DNA from: Nectonema munidae
Lineage: Eukaryota; Nematomorpha; Nectonematoida; Nectonematidae
NCBI GenBank assembly: GCA_030549495.1
Contig: JAUIRK010000821.1
Coordinates: 18,672-82,671, forward strand
Direction: 5' to 3'
Length of the DNA stretch: 64,000 nt
The notes beneath the pieces are model-generated. The model worked only from the letters and a program-made list of their open reading frames with translations. It was not told the DNA's origin and searched no databases. Shown piece after piece: positions 55,632-64,000 of this stretch (position 1 is its first letter; each line of letters starts with the position of its first letter). The position numbers and the translations under genes are program-made.

Positions 55632-56285
55632 ATAGGGGATACGTCAAATTAGTTTTCAAAAAACTTAATTATGCTGTAAAATTTTTTAGTTTTTGTTGAA
55701 GCTCTATAATTTTTTCCGATAGACTTTTTTTCCTTAAAATTTATTATAAAAGAATCATTGCAAAATGTTAAAAGTTATTTTACTTTTTGTAGATTTTTGT
55801 AGCTTGCACCAATTTAGCTTTTAAACTATTTTTGAATGATGCTGAGAAAAATGAAGTAATGCAATCTTAATTTATTGTTTGATTTTTGTTTGCACAATTT
55901 TATCTTTATTTTATACCCTTTTTTGAGAGTCTAACTAACTTACACTTATTCTTATACACAAAATTCTAATAACAAGTTTTCTAACTTTAGTTTTGTTTTA
56001 CATTTTTCATTTTTTTAGGAAGAAGGAACAACTGAAAATTAATGAACGATTTTTTTCATTCAATAAAATTTCCAATTTTTTTTATTGTTAATTGATATCT
56101 TTACCCCCTTTCTACACAAAATTTGGAGATGGTGCGCATATATAAGTCTTCATTAATTGCTGGCTAAGCTTAATAGGGCGGGGGTTAAAGTTTACATTAA
56201 GCTTAATTAAGAATGAAATAGAATAGGCAAGAGAGGAGTAGGAATTCACAAAAATTTGTCGTCTTTTTTGGAAGACGCTTGAAAG

Positions 56286-56770
56286 TCCGCCCCTCCAATA
56301 ATTTCAAGGATGTGCGCCCCTGAATCAAACATATTTTTTTCATATAAACATCGCAGGGTGTCTAGTAGACTCTTTTCCTTCAGACTACTTTACTCTCCAA
56401 CCTTCAGTCATTTGTTTTCTCTATCAATCAAATATCCTTTCACCAATTCCTGTAATGTGCCTGATAGACTACTTCATTTTTAAATGAAAAGCCTATTCGC
56501 CCCAACAATTTTTGCTTTTTTTTAACTAGTGTATATGCGATATACAAATTTAATTAAAATATTTTCGCTGGAAGTATAGTATTTAAATTTTACCAATTTT
56601 GTTAAAAAATATAAAATAGTCTTATAAATTTAGGTATGCGCTGAATACACTCTATTTTAATGGATTGCTTGAATATTTGATCTCCCGTGGTATTTCCAGA
56701 CCACTAATTTTGAAAATTGCAAAAAAATTCACACCCCAATAATTTTGATGATGTGCGCCCCTGATTTGAA
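56286..56770. repeat. two-copy motif (GATGTGCGCCCCTGA)
   Basis: CCCTCCAATAATTTCAAGGA with a following TGTGCGCCCCTGA (about 56,290-56,323) and CCCCAATAATTTTGATGATG with a following TGCGCCCCTGA (about 56,733-56,763) are about 445 bp apart. The end GCGCCCCTG resembles an inverted hAT terminus, so these may be solo ends. Confidence 0.45.
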
Positions 56771-57273
56771 TCTATGAATTCCTTTAACCTTGGGCCAAGT
56801 ACTCCATTGTCATAAAAAAAATTGTCAGCTTTTGAAATGAAGCTGGAATTATGGCATTCTTAGACAAGAATAATTTTGCTAGATTTTCGAACATATTTGT
56901 TGATGAAAATAAGATTTTGATCATTAAAGATGTCTTGGAGACCGACCCTTAAATACCATGTAGCATATCTTAGTCAAGAAATTTCTCTTTATTTTCCTAA
57001 TCTACAAAAATTTGAAAAATACTATTAATTTATCAAAACCCGTTTTTAATCTCGATTAGTAATCTCGCCCTTTTTTAAGGAATACTTTAAATTCTCTAGC
57101 ATTTTTCATGGTTGATATTTTTTCAATTTAATTTTCTTATAAAAAAAGTATTTTATTCGTTCACCTTTTAAATCGTTAAACATGGGTGAGTGGTGAAAAA
57201 AAATTTCAGTCAAAGGGAAATTCCGAAGAAAAAGGCGTTAGGAAGAAAAACGTTGGGAACCACTGGTCTAGTT

Positions 57274-58079
57274 CATGCTTTTTTTTTAATTTGGTTTTTA
57301 AACTTGTAAATATATCATATGGCTGATTAATCTAAGGTTTTGTTTTTTGGTATCAAATTACACAATATACTTTGGATTATTCACGAAACCTTTTGATTTT
57401 TCTCTATAAACTATCATGAAATTTGTAATTGGTTGGTTTGACAGCATAATTTTGTAAATTTACCAAATACTATGATTATACAAAAAATAAAATCTGTTAT
57501 ATACTCAATAGTTTAAACTAAAATTATATGGTAATTGTTCACTAGGTTACATATTTTTTTATTTCCTGTAAAATTAAGTATAAATATATAAGTGGAGGAA
57601 AAATCCATGGTCCGTACTGCGAGGAATAAGTATTATTTATGACGGAGATTCCAGAGATCTGGTAATGCTCAATCTGAAGCTGTATAGTACTTATATGCAG
57701 GTTTTTTTGGTCCAAAAATTTCTATCCTGGAAAAAAGCGCTGTCTTTATCAGTATATAATTTAGTTAAGAAACTTTTGAAAATTTTTATTATTGAATCTT
57801 ATTTACTTTCCGAATATTTTATTTAATTTAACTTCATTTTTATTTTAGAAACATTCAGTTACTCCCTTTTTGAACTAATGACATTACTAGGAGTTTTTTT
57901 TCATAAAAAAAGCGTCAACTTGATGAATTCAGATTTGGAATATAAATTTATCTTTTGTTAAAATAAAATTTTCATTTCTTTTATTTCACTTTATGAGTTA
58001 TTTCCATAACTTCCTATTTTATAGATTCTTTGCGCAACAAATCTAAGAAAAAAGTTTATTACTAATATGCGCCAAGTAT
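57274..58079. other. non-coding stretch inside the MULE interval
   Basis: No recognisable coding sequence on either strand. Confidence 0.45.
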
Positions 58080-58440
58080 AAGAAGTATTTTATACACTGG
58101 AGCCTCACAATATCATGGTATCCGAGCAATAGATATTCCCGGAGAAGACAAGTCATCTGATAATAAAGCAGCTGTCGAATTTATACCAGAACTGAGAAAC
58201 TTTATTGAATCTTAGGGATATAATCCCAAACAGATGGAAATGGCCTTTTCTTAAGTGCCTGCAGGACACAACTCTAGCTCCTAGTATAAAACAACGTACA
58301 ACTTGCTCTAAAAAGTACAAGGATAGAGTGACATTTCTAGTTTGTACTGACACAGACCCCACCCGCTGTGCATCAACATCTTAAATAATAATCCAAACGG
58401 GATACCCTGCAACTCAGTTATCATCGGAATAAAACGCGTG
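58080..58440 (+). pseudogene. Tigger/jerky-type transposase fragment
   Basis: The + strand carries HGIRAIDIPGEDKSSDNKAA with the following VEFIPELRNFIES, then in shifted frames a KWPFLKCLQDTTLAPS-like and RVTFLVCTDTD-like text. This matches the stretch around the first catalytic Asp of Tigger/jerky transposases. It is short, with several lesions, and unrelated at base level to the Tigger at 29.4 kb. Confidence 0.5.
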
Positions 58441-58609
58441 GATAACAACATGCATTTTAAAGAAGTTTCTATATTTATTAAAAATAACTTAAATTGAAGA
58501 AAACTTTATTCAAAAAATGCACATAAAAACAGATCAGAGTTTTCTCAATATATTTTCCTTTTTAATCCTAAAATATGAAAAATAATGTTATATTAAATTT
58601 ACCTTTTGT

Positions 58610-59700
58610 GCCTTCTTTGGCCAGGTTCCATCGCTAAGTTAGGCCTTCTTTCTGTTAAAAAACTACCAATAGAAGAAATTAAACAACGCTTCTTAAATTT
58701 ATCCTTGTTATAAGAAATTAGAATTTCATACATTTTATCTTGTTCACTTTCAGTTATCGTATTTGATATTTTTTTAAATGAGACAACTCTTCTTTCAACT
58801 TATAATTACCTATATCAATGGAAGAATTTTTAAGCATAGTTTCTTCATATAAAACTTGATCGTACAACATTTGTATCAAACTGGTAATACTTTTAGGTTT
58901 CCAATTAATATTTGATTTCAACACATGATTGAGTGATTCCGATCTATTATTTTTCCAGTTAAATGGAATATATGGAAACGCTCTGTGTACGTCAAAAACA
59001 TATTTTTTTAAAATTGGTATAACATTTTTTTTTCAAATAATTAACCGTATCAATTTCGTATATTTTGAGTAATTCAGTAGCTTTAATGTTGAACTCAATA
59101 TTAGAAGATGAGTCTGTTAGTCCTTTTGTACCTAACAGTGAATTTACAAGTTTATTTATTTCAATTTTTTTCATATTCACTTTTTTTCTCAAATTACCTA
59201 TAATATTATCCTTTAAATGACGTGTACATAGGATTATTTTTGCATTAGGAATATTAAATTCAATAGATTTCAGTAGAGCTAGTTCTTGGTCCAAGCCTAT
59301 GACCAAATTTGAAAAGTATAAAGCGATTCAGAGTATAGTTTTGTATGTAAAAATGCGAAAAATTCATTGAATGTTTGATATGTAGAGTTAAAATGTATGA
59401 AAACTGGCCCAGAAAAAATTGAAGTTTTTTTTGTCAGTTTAGTTTCAATATTTTCATATTGAAAAACAGTAACGGTGACAAAGCATGAACTTAATTTATA
59501 TGTCTTGCCAATACTCAACACTGATGTAGGACTATTTTGTAAAAAAAAATACAGTTTTTCATATGTTTTAGTTGATTCTCAGTGTAGCATACGATTGTTG
59601 GGCTAACACCAGGCAGCACAGACATTCGCTTGATAAAAGGATGATCCGAAGATATCAATGACATAACATGTTGTAAATCATCTGCTAGGTTTGGAGGATT
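58610..59700 (-). pseudogene. MULE transposase, catalytic region
   Basis: In transcript order: MLSIGKTYKLSSCFVTVTVF (59.5 kb, first-Asp strand region), SIFSGPVFIHFNSTYQTFNE with FFAFLHTKL, MVIGLDQELALLKSIEFNIP (second Asp) with AKIILCTRHLKDNI (CxxH motif, 59.2-59.3 kb), and NRSESLNHVLKSNINWKPKS (58.93 kb, probable catalytic Glu). The GP-xHxxxxYxxxxxFF and DxExAL...CxxHxxxN pattern is that of animal Mutator-like transposases. Several frameshifts and stops split it, so this copy is inactive. Confidence 0.75.
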
Positions 59701-60658
59701 ATGACTTGTTATTAGAGTACTTTAAATTGTAAATGAATTTTGAATCGCGAGGAATGTTTTCTTTTGACTTGAGACAACTTATATATATAGTTTTAGGAGA
59801 ATCTGTTTTAAGTTTGTCCTTAACGTATTCAAAGACTGAGGGATTTGTCTTTGTAAAATGCCTCTGATGATCTTGACAATTACCATAAGATATAATATCA
59901 GGGTATGAACCAATATATTCATAAACACAGTGACTGAAAAGATGAACAAAATTATCTGGATGTTGTTTAAAGTACGAAATTCTTCTTTTGTATGAAGGAG
60001 TAACTTTTAAAGAGGAATAATACCTATGCAGTATTATCAAACTTTCTTCTTTTATCTCATACTCATCCCTAATACCCCGTTGTGTAAAAAACTTTCCTTC
60101 AATTTTAGTTACATTTTGTAAGCCATTAGTATTTTTAATAAAGTAATATATCTTACTGGACATTGACACCCAAGCACCGCAATTGTCATTGAAGCTATTT
60201 TTATTATTTTTAAAGCTTCTCTTAACAATAAAGAAAACATTCTCTTTTTTATGCTGAGGAACATAATTCAAGGATTCAGAATGTGATTCTAACAAATCAA
60301 CTACCTCTGAAGTTGATAAAAATCCTCTTATTTCATTCTTTTTCAGAGGTTCTATTTCCATTATAGGAGATGGAAGGGCTAAATTTGTTTCGGTATTTCC
60401 CATTTTTCTCTTTATATATTTATATACATCAAACGAAGGTTCTGACAACGGCTTCTTAGACAAACACATGGCGTTCTTTTGATGATTAAGAAGAAAAATG
60501 TCACTATCTGAAATATTAGTAAAAGTAACAAGTGGAACGAAATGGTTGGGTATAAAATATTGACTCTCAACATAATTGGAATTTGTCCATATTTTAAAAC
60601 TTTCAAATTTTGAATATTTGTTTCTTGGGTAAAACGTATGATTTAAAATATCAAACAC
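59699..60658 (-). pseudogene. MULE protein middle part (end of OTU domain, N-terminal transposase region)
   Basis: 319 open codons. FKIWTNSNYVESQYFIPNHF with the following VPLVTF fits the last strand of an OTU protease, where the NHFVPL histidine is catalytic. Then come a linker with FLSTSEVVDLLES, and DNCGAWVSMSSKIYYFIKNT followed by a region that precedes the DDE core in animal MULEs. Near the end, HPDNFVHLFSHCVYEYIGSY and CQDHQRHFTKTNPSVFEYVK supply Cys/His residues. The frame just upstream holds the catalytic Cys part. Confidence 0.65.
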
Positions 60659-60697
60659 TAAATCTTTTTCACCATTTATCGAAGGGTTATTAAGTTA

Positions 60698-61072
60698 TTA
60701 ATTTATGAAGCCATTATGGTGTATACAGAAACCCATGAGCGCAAAAAAACAAATCTTATGACATTCCTCATCAATTTCTGTTGATACTTTATAAATATTA
60801 TTCTCCAAACCAACACTTATATAGTATTCTTTGAATAGGTTAAGTTCAATTGCAGTCTTTATTCTCAGTTCAGTGGATAAACTTTCGTTACCACAAAGAA
60901 GTATAGAGATGGAATTGAAAAAACAATTACCATCAGGAGTTGTTGAGATTGGAGTTAGATCAGATACATGGATCATATTTGATGGATAATCTACTGTAAA
61001 ATGTTCAAAAACAAAAGGTTTACCGTATTTTTTTGTCATTGGGTATATTTCCGTCCGTAGCAAAATGTTCAA
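60698..61072 (-). pseudogene. OTU-type cysteine protease domain, N-terminal part
   Basis: 124 codons with ISTTPDGNCFFNSISILLCG, the D-G-N-C nucleophile motif and helix of OTU deubiquitinases, then ELRIKTAIELNLFKEYYI as expected for the next helices. The catalytic His motif (PNHFVPLV) lies in the following piece at about 60.53 kb, so the two pieces form one domain in the family order. OTU domains cleave ubiquitin or ubiquitin-like chains; their role in transposons is unknown. Confidence 0.7.
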
Positions 61073-61338
61073 ACCAACTTCTTTTCACATCCTGGACTGT
61101 ACGGTACCTCCTTCAAAAGTTGGAGTAGAAAATTAAATTTATTATTTATAGTTAGACTCTTAATACATATATAGTTTGAAGATGAGAAATGTTTATACTC
61201 AATAAAACATAGATCTTCACATAAATAATGAAAATGTTTGAAACAAACAAAACAATGGAGAAAATCATCTGCAAACAGTTCCCACATGAAAGATCCTGTT
61301 TCTATGAAAAAATAAAAAAAATTACTATAAATAAACAT
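61069..61338 (-). pseudogene. zinc-finger (PHD-like) segment preceding the OTU domain
   Basis: 89 codons contain HCFVCFKHFHYLCEDLCFIE and NYICIKS, a CxxC...FHxxC...C pattern like a PHD or related zinc finger. It overlaps the OTU frame by four bases, so it is probably the N-terminal part of the same original protein. The finger call rests on spacing only. Confidence 0.4.
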
Positions 61339-61344
61339 GAAAAA

Positions 61345-62330
61345 TTATAAATCTAAAATAGAAATGTTTTCATACAAACAATCACAACCGGAACAAAATT
61401 CTTTATTTATTGATAATCATATCTCAATCAAAATAATAAGGTTTTAATAGAATTTATCATATAGAAAAAATATCTTTTAGAGAAACCTTTTTGTAATTTT
61501 TTGATTTATAGTTTGAAATAGTTAAAAAAAAAGAATGGAAAAATTTATTGTTCAAAGCTTTGATTCCTTCTCAGAATTTCACGACTTGAAGATCATTATC
61601 TCAGGTAGGCTGATGGAGCAGACATTAGGGATTGATGTTCCCCATGGGTTCACACTTGAATGTCACGGAAAAACGTTGAGGAGAACATTTTCTTAACCAG
61701 AAAAAAATTGAAGGGAGGATAGACCAACATTCTTGAAAATCATCTGTGAACATCACTCAAATTTCAGCTGTAAAATTAGGTGAATAAAATATCTTCTATA
61801 CATAAAGCTATCTTCAAATCAAAATTCAAACTGATTTGTTCTATCAAGAGGGCTAAAATAATTCAAATCACCGCTGGGAGTAAGAGTAAAGGAATATACA
61901 ATTTTTAAGGACTAAGAGTAAGAATAAGGATAAAGGAAATATCTAGTTCTTTTAAATTGCGGACGAAAAAATTATCGAAATTAGGTATTTATTATTTGAA
62001 ACAAGAACAAAACAATATGTTTATATGTTCTATAATATAATAAATCCTTAAACATTATAAGCTTGCAAATTTGTTAAAATGAGGATAATAATTTAAGTAT
62101 ACAATTTTTACAAAGTTAAGCGATTACAAATGATGAACAATTGAATAATAAATTAAATAAATTAAAAATATTAATGTGAAAGTAAAGAGCAGCATGAAAT
62201 GAGAATTGCGAGAATTTGAGTAAAGTTTGAGGGTAGGACTGAGAAATCAAGAATGCGTGACTGGATTGGTTCTAAACAAAAAAAGAAAAGCAAAACCACC
62301 AAAAAAATAATAGGAACAAACAAAAATCAA
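61345..62330. other. non-coding stretch inside the MULE interval
   Basis: No coding similarity. It probably holds MULE subterminal sequence and the 3' tail of the LINE on its right. Confidence 0.4.
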
Positions 62331-62453
62331 TAAATCATTATATCATACGGAAATGGATCAGCTAATCTAATCCACATAAGTGTGTTTTAAGTTTTTTTTG
62401 AAAGATTTATATTTTGTAAATATCTTATGTGCAAAGGTAAACAATTCCAAATA

Positions 62454-62900
62454 TTAATGGCTAGCGAGAAAGCTATTGCGTATATGAGCATTTGGCCAGT
62501 GCTTCACAAAAATATTAACATTATTTCTCAAGTTGTGGGAATGTATCCTATAATTACTTAAAAAATATTTTGAAAAATAAGATGGAAGAAATAGATTTTT
62601 GTTCATAAAAGTAGAAAGAGTCATGCGATTAAGTTGCTCGATCGTAAGAATACCATATCTTTTTCTAATGACATCTAGCTGTTCACTTTCAACGAATTTG
62701 ACAGCTCTATTTAGTAAGGACTGTAGTTTATTAGTATATGTGATGCGATTTGAAGCCCAAATTAAGTTACAATAACTAATTTTTGATTGAAAGAAGGCGT
62801 GAAACAAAATTAACCTAGATTTCATTGTTAGCATGAATCTTATATTAGTTATATAACCTAAAAACATGGATACATCCTTGATAACCTTTTTAAAGTGCAT
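62454..62900 (-). pseudogene. LINE ORF2 C-terminal part
   Basis: 148 codons with ILFHAFFQSKISYCNLIWAS, the conserved segment after the RT thumb in jockey/CR1-type LINEs, then LQSLLNRAVKFVES and RIHSHNLRNN. It continues the RT at 62,858-63,550 in another frame. Confidence 0.8.
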
Positions 62901-63550
62901 GTTAAATGATAAGTTGGATTGTAATTATAGAGCTTAACTTCTTCCAAAGTAGTTTGAGACAGTTTAAAATTTAATGCAGGACTATGACCTCTATAATTAT
63001 ATATCATGTATTGAGTTTTATTCATATTGATGGAGAGATCATTGTTGATACACCAGCTATTAACTTTATCAAGAAATAAATTTACTTTATCAACATCTTT
63101 CTTTAAGTTAACACTTTTGTAGGTGATAACACAATCATCAGCATACAAGTAAAGACTGAAATTATCATCCTTAAGGTTAAATATATCATTAACATAGAGG
63201 TTGAAAAGAAGAGGTCCCAGAACAGAGCCTTGGGGAACACCGTTGTTTGAACAATTAATCCTTGAATTTTCCCCATTTATTTTGACATAACATTTCCTAT
63301 CAGATAAATAATTTTTGATTAAATTTAAGAACTTACCTCTAAAGTCATGTTTTAAAATAAGCAATTTATGATTAATCCGATCAAAAGCTTTGCTTAAGTC
63401 TAGAAAAAAGGAGCAAACTTGTAATCTGTGTTCATACGATGAATTAATATCACTAAGAACAGCTGCAATAGCATCTTGTGTGGATGCATTGGATCTAAAA
63501 CGGAATTGATTACTATTCAATAAATCATATTTAGAAATAAAAATGTTCAT
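62858..63550 (-). pseudogene. LINE reverse transcriptase, catalytic part
   Basis: 230 codons with all central RT motifs: DLSKAFD, GVPQGSVLGPLLF and YADD. The last 25 or so residues after LEEVKLYNYN are out of the family frame, marking a shift into the next piece. Confidence 0.85.
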
Positions 63551-63764
63551 CCTTGTGAAAAAAATTTTTTCAAAGAGTTTGCCAAAAAATGGTTGAATTG
63601 ATATCGGACGATAATTACTAGGTTCAAATAAGAGAATAGTTTGATTGGTTCATGCATGAAAGCAAATATATCTTAACATTTTGAAAATCTAGAAGCATTT
63701 TTTATAAATAAAATTCAGAATTGCAAATTACAAATTAAGATACATAAAATTTTTGTTTTACTTT

Positions 63765-64000
63765 AGATGAAACGATAGACATAGCGAACTTGGACAAAAA
63801 GAAAAGAATAAAAAAAACAATAAAAAAAAGAAAGTGTTAAAATTTTAATGAGTAGCTAAAAATAATCGTGAAAAAAGATAAATCTTTTTCTAAAATCATT
63901 TTTCTTTTTTAAAAGTTAAAATTTAGAGAAAAAGTATGCTTCTAACAAAAAATTGTAACTCAGCGCGTCCCAGCGCGTCCGAGCGCGTCTGAGCGCGTTT
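63765..64000 (-). repeat. long terminal inverted repeat, right copy (runs to window edge)
   Basis: Mirror copy of 52,964-53,197, ending with the same four 10-bp units (CAGCGCGTCC, CAGCGCGTCC-like and so on) at the very end of the window. The outer boundary and any target duplication lie at or beyond position 64,000. Confidence 0.85.

Larger units (their letters stand above)
54358..57265. mobile_element. 2.9-kb non-coding hAT-like element
   Basis: Exact 8-bp flanks GTCTAGTT at 54,350-54,357 and 57,266-57,273 enclose a segment starting CAGGCAGGGGCGAAAAT and ending TTGGGAACCACTG, both hAT-like termini, although the two ends share little beyond CAG. No transposase is found inside. It contains a MITE (55,352-55,631) and two copies of an ATAATTT-AnGATGTGCGCCCCTGA segment at about 56,297 and 56,740. 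Confidence 0.5.
62340..63650 (-). mobile_element. 5'-truncated LINE (jockey/CR1-like reverse transcriptase)
   Basis: The minus strand starts abruptly near 63,650 inside the RT with SNYRPISIQPFFGKLFEKIF. It continues with CSFFLDLSKAFDRINHKLLI, NGVPQGSVLGPLLFNLYVND and LYLYADDCVITYKSV (the YADD active site), then the thumb region and a C-terminal domain ending in FLASH* at 62,454. A frameshift at about 62,900 divides it into two frames. Truncation at the 5' end is the normal outcome of target-primed insertion. The family differs from the LINE piece at 52.4 kb, which has a zinc knuckle. Confidence 0.85.
52964..64000 (-). mobile_element. about 11-kb Mutator-like element (MULE) with OTU domain, with nested insertions
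   Basis: Framed by inverted repeats of about 235 bp. The only gene set inside that suits such ends is the MULE transposase with its zinc-finger and OTU parts (58.6-61.3 kb, minus strand). Long inverted repeats are usual for MULEs. Later insertions inside it: a 2.9-kb hAT-like element (54,358-57,265) with a MITE, a Tigger fragment (58.1-58.5 kb) and a LINE (62.3-63.65 kb). Removing these leaves about 6 kb. The link between the ends and the gene is inference from position. Confidence 0.55.

Noticed and set aside
58153-58362. 69-codon minus-strand frame
   Set aside because: Antisense to the Tigger/jerky transposase fragment on the + strand; no similarity of its own.
52964-64000. Polinton-type element suggested by the long inverted repeats
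   Set aside because: No DNA polymerase B, integrase, packaging ATPase or capsid sequence is seen between the repeats. The only matching gene set is a MULE transposase with an OTU domain.
1-64000. CRISPR arrays, operons or ribosome-binding sites
   Set aside because: The genes have spliceosomal introns and poly(A) signals, so this is eukaryotic DNA. The only regular short repeat (31.8 kb) is a contiguous minisatellite without spacers.

Overview
This window is AT-rich animal DNA. It has intron-split genes, few host genes and many decayed transposons of several superfamilies. The host proteins (ubiquilin, MCM-binding protein, a MARVEL-type membrane protein) are metazoan. The gene and repeat style suggests an arthropod, perhaps a copepod crustacean, but that is an inference without a species-specific marker.

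Layout. 1-6.3 kb: no host gene; a decayed, 5'-truncated hAT transposon lies at 3.2-5.3 kb. 6.36-6.86 kb: a small four-pass MARVEL-like gene (+). 8.12-9.98 kb: an apparently single-exon MCM-binding protein gene (MCMBP, -). 13.4-16.6 kb: a broken copy of an uncharacterised dispersed protein family (-), split by a 2.0-kb hAT element with near-perfect 8-bp target duplications. 17.8-18.1 kb: a short Helitron-like element.

19.6-50.4 kb: a complete ubiquilin gene (-). It can be assembled from 17 coding exons whose phases all agree, giving 598 residues: ubiquitin-like domain, STI1 repeats, an acidic linker and a C-terminal UBA domain. Conventional ORF finding misses nearly all of it because the exons are 36-364 bp and the introns reach 11 kb. 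The introns have been enlarged by a hAT (20.06-22.84 kb), a piggyBac (25.8-28.4 kb), a pogo/Tigger (29.42-31.80 kb) beside a 28-bp minisatellite, a small MITE (40.9-41.1 kb) and a decayed hAT-like copy (about 44.0-45.8 kb). The hAT, piggyBac and Tigger are all transcriptionally antisense to the host gene; the 44-46 kb copy is sense.

51.5-64 kb: a nest of transposable elements. A Helitron-like 3' end and the 3' part of a LINE precede a long terminal inverted repeat (52,964-53,197) whose mirror copy runs to the last base of the window (63,765-64,000). Between them is a Mutator-like element with an unusual gene set on the minus strand: a zinc-finger (PHD-like) segment, an OTU-type cysteine protease domain, then a MULE transposase. 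Inside the same interval lie a 2.9-kb non-coding hAT-like insertion with an 8-bp target duplication, a small hAT MITE nested in that, a Tigger fragment and a 5'-truncated LINE reverse transcriptase. This OTU-carrying MULE with long, repeat-capped ends is the most interesting system in the window.
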